The notes below the pieces were generated by a model. It saw only the letters and a list, made by a program, of their open reading frames with translations. It ran no database searches and was not told the DNA's origin. A stretch of DNA of 19,914 nt. Source: Candidatus Delongbacteria bacterium (GTDB lineage: Bacteria; UBA4055). Shown here piece after piece: positions 1 to 8,870 of the stretch (the first letter of the stretch is position 1; each line of letters begins with the position of its first letter). Position numbers and translations under genes: made by a program. The DNA is taken from the NCBI GenBank assembly GCA_003477045.1, contig DMTS01000204.1:1-19914 (forward strand). Direction: 5' to 3'.

Positions 1-1
1 T

Positions 2-178
2 CAGGTATATGAATTGTCAGGCAAGCCTGAGACCGCTATAGAAAATCTTAATAAAGCTATCGAATGCGGAAAAAGCCATCCGGTTCAGCTTGAGCATCTT
101 AATATTGATTGTAAAGATCCGATAAAGTTCTTCGAGGATAAAATAACAGAGTTGAGAAATAAAGGTAATGGAAGATAA
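2..178 (+). CDS. Partial CDS, C-terminal tail of a TPR-like protein
   Basis: This frame is open from the left edge of the window and ends at TAA 176-178; the N-terminus lies outside. The visible 58 residues include a helix resembling a TPR second helix (A-I-E-N-L-N-K-A-I-E) followed by a tail in which H-P-V-Q-L-E-H-L resembles the ends of TPR arrays attached to esterase or adenylate-cyclase-type proteins. That resemblance is weak, so the function is unknown. The stop overlaps the start of the following ABC exporter gene by 11 bp, so the two are probably co-transcribed and translationally coupled. The reading frame is convincing because of this overlap and the repeat-like helix, but the missing upstream part would decide the function. 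Confidence 0.6.
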   Translation, partial: QVYELSGKPETAIENLNKAIECGKSHPVQLEHLNIDCKDPIKFFEDKITELRNKGNGR

Positions 179-1922
179 AAAGTTCAAAATAAAAGAAGTG
201 ACTGTCCTTGTTCGTAAATACCTGAACGACCAGAAACTGCCGTTCGCGATCCTTGCGGCTATCTCTTTTTCATATATCGCGCTTCAGATATACAGCCCGC
301 AGATCATCAGGAATTTTATTGATGAGATTACAGGCAGGAATGACAAGAATGTACTTTTCAGGTTCGCAGCGATCTATATTGCTGCAGCATTCCTGATGCA
401 GTGTTTCAGGCTGCTTTCGACTTATATGAGCCAGAATATCGGATGGAAAGCCACAAACCGGCTCAGGAACGATCTGACCTGGCATTGTATGAACCTCGAC
501 ATGAGCTTTCATAAGGAGCATCTGCCCGGCGAGATAATCGAGAGGATCGACGGGGATGTTTCCAATCTGATAAACCTTTTCTCGAACTTCATGATCCAGG
601 TTGTCGGGAGCGTGTTTTTCCTTATCGGAGTGCTTGGAGTTCTTTTCGCGGAGGACTGGCGCATCGGTGCAGTTCTGACAGCCTACGCTCTTGCGGCAGC
701 GCTTATAATGTTCAATTTCAGCAAGTTCGGGATACCTTTCTGGCAGAAGAACAGCAAATACAGGGCTGAATATTTTGGTTTCGTGGGTGAACAGCTTGCA
801 AACCGGGAGGATATCCATTCGTCAGGCGCGGCGGAATATTCAAGATATAAATTCAAGCTGATGCTCAATCAGTGGTTCCCTTTTGAAAGAAAGGCTACCA
901 TCATGGGTTTCTCAATGTGGACGATGGGTATGACAATTTTCTTCATAGGCATAATTGCAGCCCTCGGAGTAGCCGGTCACCTTTGGACGGATAAAGTGAT
1001 AACGCTCGGCGTTGTTTTCCTCATTTATAACTATACTCTTATGATCCATGATCCGATCAGACAGCTTCAGACTCAGCTTCAGGATCTTCAGAAGGCCGTC
1101 GCAGGGATAAGAAGGATCAATCTGCTTCTCGATATTCAGCCTTCGATCAAATACGGCACCAACGAACTTCCGATGAATAAAGCCCCGGAGCTTGAAGTCA
1201 GGAACGCTGAATTTCATTATGAGGAAGGCAGCCCGGTAATAAGAGATCTCTCATTTCATTTAAAGCCCGGAGAAGTTCTCGGACTTATAGGCAGAACAGG
1301 CAGCGGGAAGACCACTATCGGCAGGCTTATGCTCAGGCTATACGAAATTCAGAAAGGAAGGATCATGGTAAACGGGCTTGATCTGAATTCTCTTACGGAA
1401 AAAAGCCTCAGGGAACATGTAGCCGTTGTCACGCAGGATGTAGAGCTTTTCAATACATCGATAAGAAACAATCTGCGCTTCTTTGATGAATCAGTCACCG
1501 ATGAAATGATCTATACTGCTTTTGAAAAGCTCGGTATTTCCGAATGGATAAAGAAATTCCCGAAAGGTCTTGATACCGTACTTCAGAGCGACCGTTCCGG
1601 ACTCTCTGCGGGTCAGGCTCAGCTTCTTGCTCTTGTAAGAATATTTTTAAGAAATCCGTCCCTTGTGATAATGGACGAAGCTTCATCCAGGCTTGATCCT
1701 GCAACTGAAGGTCTGATCAACCGCGCCATAGATCATCTTCTCAACGGAAGAACGGCTATCGTGATCGCGCACAGGCTATGGACTGTACAGCGTGCGGACA
1801 AAATACTCATCCTTGAAGACGGGCTTGTGAAAGAGTACGGCTACAGGAACGATCTGATAAAAGATCCCGCCAGCCGTTTCAATGAACTTTTGAAGATCGG
1901 ACTTGAGGAGGTGCTTGTATGA
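168..1922 (+). CDS. ABC exporter half-transporter, catalytic-Glu subunit (TMD-NBD)
   Basis: Inner-membrane export subunit: an N-terminal type I exporter membrane domain of about six helices (roughly residues 25-320), then a cytoplasmic ATPase domain. Seen in the ATPase: Walker A G-R-T-G-S-G-K-T (375-382), Q-loop V-V-T-Q-D, signature L-S-A-G-Q (479-483, Ala in place of the usual Gly), Walker B with D503 and catalytic E504, D-loop S-S-R-L-D and switch His H535. The 584-residue length is normal. The ATG is only 2 nt after an AAAGG, and it overlaps the upstream gene by 11 bp, so initiation may depend on coupling. The stop overlaps the next gene's start by 4 bp (ATGA), and that gene encodes a second half-transporter. 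The two probably form a heterodimer; substrate unknown (drug, lipid or peptide are all possible). Confidence 0.93.
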   Translation: MEDKKFKIKEVTVLVRKYLNDQKLPFAILAAISFSYIALQIYSPQIIRNFIDEITGRNDKNVLFRFAAIYIAAAFLMQCFRLLSTYMSQNIGWKATNRLRNDLTWHCMNLDMSFHKEHLPGEIIERIDGDVSNLINLFSNFMIQVVGSVFFLIGVLGVLFAEDWRIGAVLTAYALAAALIMFNFSKFGIPFWQKNSKYRAEYFGFVGEQLANREDIHSSGAAEYSRYKFKLMLNQWFPFERKATIMGFSMWTMGMTIFFIGIIAALGVAGHLWTDKVITLGVVFLIYNYTLMIHDPIRQLQTQLQDLQKAVAGIRRINLLLDIQPSIKYGTNELPMNKAPELEVRNAEFHYEEGSPVIRDLSFHLKPGEVLGLIGRTGSGKTTIGRLMLRLYEIQKGRIMVNGLDLNSLTEKSLREHVAVVTQDVELFNTSIRNNLRFFDESVTDEMIYTAFEKLGISEWIKKFPKGLDTVLQSDRSGLSAGQAQLLALVRIFLRNPSLVIMDEASSRLDPATEGLINRAIDHLLNGRTAIVIAHRLWTVQRADKILILEDGLVKEYGYRNDLIKDPASRFNELLKIGLEEVLV

Positions 1923-3667
1923 AAACTTACAGCCTCCTTTGGCAAATGATAAAATACCGGCCTTTCATTTTCATATTGAATTCATCCCTATGGGCGGCAT
2001 TCCACGGTTCACAGGTCGTTTTCGGTCTTATTATTAAAGAATATTTTAATTCGCTCGAGGGCAAATCCGCTGTCGGGTTTAACTATTGGACGGTACTCGC
2101 CATACTCGGAGCTTTCGGCGCAGCTCAGATCGCAGTTATTTACACGGGAGCTTTCACAAGCGTACTTCACCGTTTTACAATGGGATCACTCCTCCGATAT
2201 AACACTTTCAACACTATATTCGAAAAACCGGCCGGAGAAAGCCTGAAATGCTCAAACAATGAAGCTATAACATATTTCAAAGAAGATCCGGGTCAGGCTG
2301 AAGACACTATCCGCTGGATCTCTGATATAATAGGCGCTATAACGACTATTACGGTCTGCTTTTTCGTTCTGATAAGTATAAATCCTACCATCACTGCCGT
2401 TATATTCACTCCTCTGCTGATAATAATTATCGTCGCGAACAAAACTGAAAAAAAGATAGAAAAATACAGAACTGCGAGCAGGGATGCAACGCAGACTGTA
2501 ACAGGCATGATCGGAGAACTTTTCAATTCCATCCAGTCCGTAAAAGTTTCTAATTCCGAAAAAAAGGTTCTCGGACATCTGACCGGGCTTAATGATAAAA
2601 GGCGCAAGTTTATGCTTAAGGACAATATGTTCAACGAGCTTCTCGACTCTCTTTACGGAAGCATGATCAGCATCGGGACCGGACTCGTTCTGCTTGTCGT
2701 GGCTTCGATGGTCGGTACGCAGGCTTTTGATCTAGGCAACTTTTCCCTCTTTATTTTCTGTCTTGTTTCAGTATCTGAATACTCGACTTTCATAGGAATA
2801 TTCATTGCTACTTATCAGAAAGCGAATGTAGCGTTCGGCAGACTCAAAAACATTTCTGATGACAGTCACGGCGCGAAACTTGTGAAACATATTCCGTATT
2901 TCATCAACCGGAAAATGCCGGAATATGCGCATGATAATTCACGGCCGCATGATAAGCTTAAAGAAATGAAGGTCAGCAGGCTTAACTACAGGTACGCAAA
3001 TACGGATCACGGAATTTTTGATATTGACCTGTCTGTTAAACCCGGTCAGCTCATTGTCATCACCGGAAGGATAGGATCGGGAAAAACTACCCTGCTTAAG
3101 ACTGTTCTCGGACTCCTTAAAGCTCAGTCAGGCGAGATCACATGGAACTCTCATACAGTAAATGATCCTAAGACATTCTTCGTTCCTCCCTATAGTGCCT
3201 ATACACCGCAGATAGCCGGTCTTTTCAGCGATACCGTGAAAAACAACATTCTGCTTGGTCTTGATCATGATGACGACAGGATGAAGAACGCGGTAAACGC
3301 CGCAGTAATGGAAAAAGATCTAACCGAGCTGACTGACGGGCTTGATACACTTATAGGAACGAAAGGAGTGAAACTTTCCGGCGGGCAGATGCAGAGAACC
3401 GCCGCTGCAAGGATGTTCATGAGGAAAGCTGATATCTATTTTATAGACGATATGTCGAGCGCATTGGATGTCGAGACCGAAGAACAGCTGTGGAGCCGTT
3501 TTTTCAGCCTGAAAGATCAGACCTGCGTAGCCGTTTCACACAGAAAAAGCACACTAAAAAAAGCTGATAAAATAATAGTTCTCAAAAACGGCAGAATAGA
3601 AGCGCAGGGCAAGCTTGACGATCTTCTCGCATCATGCGAAGAGATGCGTAAACTCTGGAATGAATGA
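1919..3667 (+). CDS. ABC exporter half-transporter, degenerate-site subunit (TMD-NBD)
   Basis: Partner of the preceding exporter subunit, with the same TMD-NBD order and 582 residues. Walker A is G-R-I-G-S-G-K-T (383-390), the signature is canonical L-S-G-G-Q (486-490), and the switch His is H541. The Walker B is followed by Asp: D510-D511 stand where D-E is expected, so the catalytic carboxylate is Asp. This is the known hallmark of the degenerate site in heterodimeric exporters such as TM287/288. The linker before the NBD (about 310-345) is polar and histidine-containing. A strong Shine-Dalgarno GAGGAGG at 1905-1911 precedes the ATG by 7 nt, so this subunit can initiate on its own as well as by coupling. 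A weak hairpin with a T-tract follows the stop. Confidence 0.93.
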   Translation: MKTYSLLWQMIKYRPFIFILNSSLWAAFHGSQVVFGLIIKEYFNSLEGKSAVGFNYWTVLAILGAFGAAQIAVIYTGAFTSVLHRFTMGSLLRYNTFNTIFEKPAGESLKCSNNEAITYFKEDPGQAEDTIRWISDIIGAITTITVCFFVLISINPTITAVIFTPLLIIIIVANKTEKKIEKYRTASRDATQTVTGMIGELFNSIQSVKVSNSEKKVLGHLTGLNDKRRKFMLKDNMFNELLDSLYGSMISIGTGLVLLVVASMVGTQAFDLGNFSLFIFCLVSVSEYSTFIGIFIATYQKANVAFGRLKNISDDSHGAKLVKHIPYFINRKMPEYAHDNSRPHDKLKEMKVSRLNYRYANTDHGIFDIDLSVKPGQLIVITGRIGSGKTTLLKTVLGLLKAQSGEITWNSHTVNDPKTFFVPPYSAYTPQIAGLFSDTVKNNILLGLDHDDDRMKNAVNAAVMEKDLTELTDGLDTLIGTKGVKLSGGQMQRTAAARMFMRKADIYFIDDMSSALDVETEEQLWSRFFSLKDQTCVAVSHRKSTLKKADKIIVLKNGRIEAQGKLDDLLASCEEMRKLWNE

Positions 3668-3687
3668 TCAAGAAATTTTGATTTTTT
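3667..3687 (+). terminator. Weak intrinsic terminator after the ABC exporter pair
   Basis: ATCAAG at 3667-3672 can pair with TTTGAT at 3677-3682 (one G-U pair, four-base loop), followed by a run of T to 3687. The stem is short and AT-rich, so termination may be partial. It sits directly behind the exporter stop codon and before a new promoter, where a terminator would be expected. Confidence 0.35.
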
Positions 3688-3708
3688 AATCTTCCTGAAA
3701 CTTTTACA

Positions 3709-3737
3709 TTGACAAGACCTGTGTAATTGGGTAAAAT
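3709..3737 (+). promoter_or_regulatory. Sigma-70-type promoter for the chalcone-isomerase-like gene
   Basis: TTGACA at 3709-3714 (perfect -35) and TAAAAT at 3732-3737 (5 of 6 to the -10 consensus) are separated by exactly 17 bp. Transcription would begin about 3744, giving a leader of roughly 30-40 nt that contains GGAG at 3765-3768. This makes the next gene an independent transcription unit, separate from the exporter upstream. Confidence 0.65.
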
Positions 3738-3782
3738 TCCGGGTATTAAATTTACTTAAAAAACGGAGCTGTTATAAAAATA

Positions 3783-4325
3783 TTGCTTGGTATTTTAATA
3801 GCGGTAAGCACACTGATGTGCAGAGAAATAACCGGCGTAAAGATCCCGGACAGAATAAAAGTAAGCGGAACCGAGATAGAGCTGAACGGGGCGGGAGTGC
3901 TGAGCAGGATCTTTGTTGACCAGTATGTCTGCGGATTATATTTGATGCAGAAATCTTCAGATGAGAAAGACATAATCGAAGCAGATGAGACCATGGAGAT
4001 AAAGATATCTGTACTCTCAGACGAAGTTACAAGCGCGTCGATGAAGGAGGATCTGCTTGACGGCTTCAGGAATGCCGCCGGTGATGAAGTAATAAATCTG
4101 ATACCGGAGATCGACAGTTTTATTAGACTTTTCTCAAATGAAATAAAAGTTAATGATGTTTTTGATTTTATATATGTACCGTCTAAAGGAACCCAGACTT
4201 ACAAAAACCGGAAACTTTTCAATACTGTTCCCGGTCTGGATTTTAAAAAAGCCCTCTTCGGAATATGGCTGTGCGACAAACCTATAAAGAAAAGCCTTAA
4301 GAACGACCTTCTCGGAAAAAAATAG
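3783..4325 (+). CDS. Chalcone-isomerase-like secreted protein
   Basis: Matches the bacterial chalcone-isomerase-like family (Chalcone_3 type), periplasmic proteins of unknown activity, not true flavonoid enzymes. Family-typical stretches are present in order: G-V-K-I-P-D-x-I-K-V-S-G near the N-terminus, E-L-N-G-A-G-V, the Y-V-x-G-L-Y-L segment, the D-E-V-T-S-A-S block, Y-V-P-x-K-G-T, then V-P-G-L-D-F-K-K-A-L-F-G-I-W-L-C-D-K-P and a final L-L-G-K. The N-terminal hydrophobic stretch L-L-G-I-L-I-A-V-S-T-L-M is a signal peptide or anchor. The start is uncertain: TTG at 3783 lies 14 nt after GGAG, too far, whereas ATA at 3774 is 5 nt away and would add I-K-I, giving a more typical basic signal-peptide start. 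The gene stands alone between two ABC systems, with its own promoter. Confidence 0.82.
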   Translation: MLGILIAVSTLMCREITGVKIPDRIKVSGTEIELNGAGVLSRIFVDQYVCGLYLMQKSSDEKDIIEADETMEIKISVLSDEVTSASMKEDLLDGFRNAAGDEVINLIPEIDSFIRLFSNEIKVNDVFDFIYVPSKGTQTYKNRKLFNTVPGLDFKKALFGIWLCDKPIKKSLKNDLLGKK

Positions 4326-4352
4326 CCTGTTAATTATTTTTTCTTAATCCTG

Positions 4353-4384
4353 TTGACAACTTTTTTGTAAATTATCAGTCTAAA
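4353..4384 (+). promoter_or_regulatory. Possible promoter for the ABC/M1 peptidase pair
   Basis: TTGACA at 4353-4358 is a perfect -35 box in the 87-bp gap before the ATPase gene. No good -10 lies at 16-18 bp. The nearest candidate is TCTAAA at 4379-4384, with a 20-bp spacer. Read it as a likely promoter region with an unclear -10. Confidence 0.3.
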
Positions 4385-4412
4385 GAGTGAAAATTAAAAA
4401 ATTGAGGATAAA

Positions 4413-5318
4413 ATGAAACTTACTATTCAAAATCTGTCAAAAACATACCCGAACGGAGTTCAGGCGCTGAAGAATGTATCACTCGAAATATCGAACGGAA
4501 TGTTCGGCCTGCTCGGACCCAACGGTGCTGGAAAATCTACGCTTATGCGCACCATCGCTACTCTTCAGGAAGCTGACAGCGGCACGATCATGCTGGATGA
4601 AATTGATGTTCTTAAAGAAAAACCGAAAGTGAGAGAGATACTCGGTTATCTACCGCAGGAATTTAATCTTGACCCGAAAGTTACTGCAGAGGATTTTATC
4701 GATCACATCGCCCTTTTAAAGGGTCTTACGGACACAAAGAACAGAAAAGAAACTACAACTGCCCTGCTTGTTCAAACGAACCTTTATGACCACAGGAAGA
4801 AGAAACTCGGGACTTATTCAGGCGGTATGAAACAGCGGTTCGGGATCGCTCAGGCCCTTATCGGTTCGCCGAAGCTCCTTATCGTGGATGAACCCACTGC
4901 AGGACTTGACCCTGAAGAAAGGAACAGGTTCCATAATCTTCTGTCAGAGATCGGCGAGAATCACATCGTGATCCTTTCGACGCATATAGTTGACGATGTG
5001 TCAACTTTGTGCTCGGACATGGCTATAATAAACAAAGGCGAACTGCTTCTAAGCACACAACCTTTTACCGCATTAAGATCAATAGAAAATAAAATATACG
5101 AGAAAGAAATCATGAAATCAGATATTAATTTACATAAAGAAAAATACCGTTTCCTGTCATCCAGATACTTCAGCGGAAAAACTTTCGTGAAGATATATTC
5201 GGATTCAAACCCCGGCGACGGATTTATAAGCGTAATGCCCGACCTTGAGGATGTTTATTTTCATCACATCAAGAACAACATAAACCATGCTCTGCATGCG
5301 GAGGAAATAAATGTTTAA
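4413..5318 (+). CDS. ABC transporter ATP-binding protein (ABC-2 type)
   Basis: Cytoplasmic ATPase that energises the membrane protein encoded next. Motifs seen: Walker A G-P-N-G-A-G-K-S (35-42), Q-loop Y-L-P-Q-E, signature Y-S-G-G-M-K-Q (from 135), Walker B with D159-E160, P-T-A-G-L-D-P D-loop and switch His H191. All catalytic residues are present. After the roughly 220-residue ATPase core there is a C-terminal extension of about 80 residues, common in ABC-2-type ATPases and likely regulatory. The ATG follows a GAGG by a few bases. The 3' end overlaps the permease-peptidase gene by 8 bp, so the two are coupled. Since the permease contains two membrane halves, two copies of this ATPase probably serve one permease polypeptide. 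Confidence 0.92.
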   Translation: MKLTIQNLSKTYPNGVQALKNVSLEISNGMFGLLGPNGAGKSTLMRTIATLQEADSGTIMLDEIDVLKEKPKVREILGYLPQEFNLDPKVTAEDFIDHIALLKGLTDTKNRKETTTALLVQTNLYDHRKKKLGTYSGGMKQRFGIAQALIGSPKLLIVDEPTAGLDPEERNRFHNLLSEIGENHIVILSTHIVDDVSTLCSDMAIINKGELLLSTQPFTALRSIENKIYEKEIMKSDINLHKEKYRFLSSRYFSGKTFVKIYSDSNPGDGFISVMPDLEDVYFHHIKNNINHALHAEEINV

Positions 5319-8300
5319 AGATATCTTTAAGTATGAATTGAAATATTCATTCAGGATCGTTTCAACTCATATCTTTTTCGGCGTTATGTTCCTGCTGGCT
5401 TTTCTGGCGACAATAGGCGCAGGAGGTTCGTTTTCAGGAGTGAATGTCCAGTTCGGAGGAGCAACTTCGGCAAAAATTTTTGTTAATTCACCTTATTATA
5501 TGCATCAACTTATGACTATTCTTGCTTACATCGGATTAATATTTGTTGCTGCCATTTCAGCTAGAATCATAAACAGAGATTACGAGTTCGGTACGAACCA
5601 GTGGTTCTATTCCCTGCCCCTTAAAAAGGCCGGTTTTGTATTCGGAAGATTCCTGGCCGGGCTTATCATTATACTTTATATATTTTCTGCGGCTCCTATC
5701 GGTATGTACCTTGGTTCAGTGATGCCTTTCGTAAATCCGGACAGATTCTGCCCGAATGAACTGATCAATTATTTATATCCTTTTTTAACTTCGGTTCTGC
5801 CTTATTCTGTAATGACTTTAAGTTTGCTCCTGGGATTGTCGCTCTATTTTAAAAATACTCTATCGCTCATGATCGGTACAATAATCCTGCTTATGGCTTA
5901 TCCGATAATAATAAATATGCCCGTCGGGCTTGATGCCAAATACTGGGTTGCAATTTTTGACCCTGTCTCACTCTATACTCTTGATTATTTTACCAAATAT
6001 CTGACTATCGCCGAAAAGAACAGCGAACTGCTCCCTATTGCCGGTGTATATCTTTATAACCGTATATTCGTGCTTGGATTTACAGCTGCGCTGTTCGCAT
6101 TTGCATACCGCAAATTCGATTTCGGACTGATCCAGAACAGTTCTAAGCTGAAGTCAGAAGCTCCTGAGAATGCCCGTAAACATACCACTCTCCCCTCCTC
6201 AGTAATTAAGTCAGGAGCAGGAGCAGATGTCCGCAAATACTTCAGCCTCACAATGAATAATTTCCTTTATATAATCAAAAGCGGACCATTCCTCGGGATT
6301 TTTATTTTCTGGATAATTCAGACGGTCATGAATTCATTCTATATCGGAATGAAGTATGAAACTTCCGTTTATTTAGTTACAAATACTGTAGCAGGTTTCT
6401 TATATGAAAGTATGAAAGTTTTTGCCATAGCCATAGTCACAATTTATTCAGGTGAAGTGATCTGGCGGGAAAGAGATAAAAAATTCGACGGATTCTTTAA
6501 TGCTCTGCCGGTTTCTACCAATATTATCTTTGCGGCTAAATTAAGCTCAATTTTGCTTCTGATATATTTTCTGATGGCATCAAATATTGTTTTCGGAATT
6601 CTTATCCAGTTGTTCAACGGTTATTTTAACTTTGAACTTGGTCTTTACTTTAAGTACTTTATGATCTTCGGTCCGGTATTCCTAATCCTTATTGCTCTCC
6701 TTTCATTTGTAATTCATGTCATAGTGAATAATAAATATCTCGGTTATATGCTCGTAATGTTGTATTACATCAGCCACATGTTCATGTCCGGCTTAGATCT
6801 CAGCCATCCGCTCTATAATTATGCGGCGGTAGATTTCAGTTATTCAGACCTGAACGGATTCGGTTATACCGGTAAATTCGCTGTTCTGACAGTTTACTGG
6901 TTGATTTTCATAATTATTCTTCTGATTTCGGCTAAATTTTTCTGGGTAAGAGGGAACGAAACAGGTTTTATTCAGAGACTTAGAACATTCAGATCAAATC
7001 TTAATTCAAAGGCTGTGGCAGTTTTATCCGTACTCGGTTTAAGTTTTGTCTGTGTAGGAAGTTATATATTTTACAACGAAAATATTCTTAACAAATATGA
7101 AACCAATGCAGAACGGGAAAAAAACACTGTTCAGTATGAAAAAGATTATAAAAAAAACGAAAGATCAGCTCAACCGAGAATAATTGACACAAAAGTTCAG
7201 GTTGATATTTATCCTGAAAGAAGGGAAGTCTTATGTTCCGGAGTATATAAATTAAAGAATCTTACCGACAGCGTTATTACGAATATTCGTTTAGTTTCCG
7301 CAAGATCAAAAGATTGTAAATATGTATTCTCAACCGGAGCTGACCTTATAGACAGTTGCTTATTTCTTTCATTCAATACATATAAATTGAAATCTCCTGT
7401 TTTCCCTGGAGACAGCCTTGAAATGATATTTTCTGTAAAACATCTTACAAAGGGATTCGAAGGTGGCGGAGCTTATTTCAACGGAACTTTTTTGAATAAT
7501 TTTGATTTTATGCCGCAGATAGGGTATTCCGCTGAAATTGAAGTTCAGGATGAACACATGAGAAAAAAATATGGCCTGCCTCCAAAAGAAAGGATGGCTT
7601 CGATTGATGATCAGTTTGAAAGAAACAGGAATTATGTAGGCAATGCCTCGTGGACAAAATTTGAAGCAGTAATCAGCACATCGTACGATCAGGTCGCGAT
7701 CGCTCCGGGCAGGCTTGTCAATAAATGGACTGAAGCCGGAAGGAAATACTTCCATTATAAGTCAGATACCGAGATACTGAATTTCTTCTGCATAAATTCA
7801 GGTAGATATGAGATCAAAAAAGATAAATGGAATGACGTCGAACTTGAAATTTATTATTACAAGTCTCACGCTTATAATATTGACCACATGATGAAGATGA
7901 TGAAAAAATCTCTTGATGTCTATACAAGGGATTTCGGACCATATCAGTTCAAAAACCTCAGGATAATTGAATTCCCGTACGGCGGATTTGCTCAGTCATT
8001 CGCTACAACTATACCGTTTTCCGAAAATCTCGGTTTCATTATAGATTATAAGTCCAAAAGTGACATGGGAGTTGATTACCTAGCATATATCACTGCTCAC
8101 GAGATCGGGCATCAGTGGTGGGCTCATCAGGTAAGTTCCGCCAATGTAAAAGGCGCAACTCTTCTGACTGAGGTTCTGTCCCAGTATTCATGCTATATCG
8201 TGCTTAAAGATACAAATGATCCGAAAGAGGTCAGAACTTTTGTAAAATACAGCCTTGACAGTTATTTGAAAGGCAGAAGCAGAGAGGTAAAAAAGGAGCT

Positions 8301-8865
8301 TCCGCTTCTTTATAATGAAAATCAGGGTTACATACATTATGATAAAGGTCTTGTTGTGTTTGCAGCTTTTGAAGATTATATCGGCAGGGACAGCCTGAAC
8401 TCAGCCTTGAAGAAATTTGTTGCTGACTGGAAATTCAAAAGCGATCCTTATCCTGTCTCGACCGATATTCTGCCTTATCTGAACGCGGTCACTCCTGACA
8501 GCCTTAAATACATGCTCGACGACATGCTCGGTAAGATCGTACTCTACGACAATAAAGCTTTGTCGTCAGAATACTCAATTCTTGAAAATGGAAAGTATTC
8601 AACTAAACTGACGGTCATTTCAGACAAGTTTGAGGCTGACAGTCTCGGAGCTGAAAATAAAGTCGCAATAAATGATTACATAAATATCGGGCTGCTCGAT
8701 AAAAATGACGAACCTGTATTTATGAAAAAATTCAGAATTGATAAGGATACGATGTCATTTGTGATAGAGACTGACAGTCTCCCTGTAAAAGCAGGTATAG
8801 ATCCTTATGCTCTCCTTATAGACAGGGATATAAAGGATAATGTTATTGACATTATGAAAAAATAA
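5311..8865 (+). CDS. ABC-2 permease fused to an M1-type zinc aminopeptidase domain
   Basis: A 1184-residue fusion. The first ~590 residues hold two ABC-2-like membrane halves (helices roughly at 20-38, 63-87, 107-137, 154-180, 183-203 and 251-269, then a second set from about 326 to 545). A last helix at about 568-588 leads to the peptidase, which should therefore be outside the cytoplasm. The peptidase has H930-E-I-G-H934, and E954 as third zinc ligand 19 residues on (T-E-V-L-S-Q-Y). The F-A-Q-S-F and I-P-F-S-E-N-L-G-F blocks stand where classical M1 enzymes have GxMEN. A C-terminal H-Y-D-K-G block carries the likely transition-state Tyr. These features match the known ABC permease/M1 peptidase fusion family, common in Bacteroidetes; substrate and physiological role are not established to my knowledge. 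Shine-Dalgarno GGAGG lies just upstream. A hairpin terminator follows the stop. Confidence 0.93.
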   Translation: MFKDIFKYELKYSFRIVSTHIFFGVMFLLAFLATIGAGGSFSGVNVQFGGATSAKIFVNSPYYMHQLMTILAYIGLIFVAAISARIINRDYEFGTNQWFYSLPLKKAGFVFGRFLAGLIIILYIFSAAPIGMYLGSVMPFVNPDRFCPNELINYLYPFLTSVLPYSVMTLSLLLGLSLYFKNTLSLMIGTIILLMAYPIIINMPVGLDAKYWVAIFDPVSLYTLDYFTKYLTIAEKNSELLPIAGVYLYNRIFVLGFTAALFAFAYRKFDFGLIQNSSKLKSEAPENARKHTTLPSSVIKSGAGADVRKYFSLTMNNFLYIIKSGPFLGIFIFWIIQTVMNSFYIGMKYETSVYLVTNTVAGFLYESMKVFAIAIVTIYSGEVIWRERDKKFDGFFNALPVSTNIIFAAKLSSILLLIYFLMASNIVFGILIQLFNGYFNFELGLYFKYFMIFGPVFLILIALLSFVIHVIVNNKYLGYMLVMLYYISHMFMSGLDLSHPLYNYAAVDFSYSDLNGFGYTGKFAVLTVYWLIFIIILLISAKFFWVRGNETGFIQRLRTFRSNLNSKAVAVLSVLGLSFVCVGSYIFYNENILNKYETNAEREKNTVQYEKDYKKNERSAQPRIIDTKVQVDIYPERREVLCSGVYKLKNLTDSVITNIRLVSARSKDCKYVFSTGADLIDSCLFLSFNTYKLKSPVFPGDSLEMIFSVKHLTKGFEGGGAYFNGTFLNNFDFMPQIGYSAEIEVQDEHMRKKYGLPPKERMASIDDQFERNRNYVGNASWTKFEAVISTSYDQVAIAPGRLVNKWTEAGRKYFHYKSDTEILNFFCINSGRYEIKKDKWNDVELEIYYYKSHAYNIDHMMKMMKKSLDVYTRDFGPYQFKNLRIIEFPYGGFAQSFATTIPFSENLGFIIDYKSKSDMGVDYLAYITAHEIGHQWWAHQVSSANVKGATLLTEVLSQYSCYIVLKDTNDPKEVRTFVKYSLDSYLKGRSREVKKELPLLYNENQGYIHYDKGLVVFAAFEDYIGRDSLNSALKKFVADWKFKSDPYPVSTDILPYLNAVTPDSLKYMLDDMLGKIVLYDNKALSSEYSILENGKYSTKLTVISDKFEADSLGAENKVAINDYINIGLLDKNDEPVFMKKFRIDKDTMSFVIETDSLPVKAGIDPYALLIDRDIKDNVIDIMKK

Positions 8866-8870
8866 AAATG

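Noticed and set aside
270..818. Long open frame on the - strand (182 codons) opposite the first ABC exporter gene
   Set aside because: It lies fully inside a clear ABC gene, its product has no recognisable pattern and has shadow-like composition; other antisense frames in the window (for example 2252-2634, 7369-7755, 13376-13720, 14295-14708) fail for the same reason.
1919..3667. D511 in place of catalytic Glu as sign of a decaying gene
   Set aside because: The frame is intact, all other motifs are kept, and the Asp is a known feature of one subunit in heterodimeric exporters.
8098..8172. Third zinc ligand 19 instead of 18 residues after HEIGH, and absence of GxMEN, as signs of a dead peptidase
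   Set aside because: As far as I recall, both features are normal in the ABC permease/M1 fusion family, and the zinc ligands and downstream Tyr are all present.
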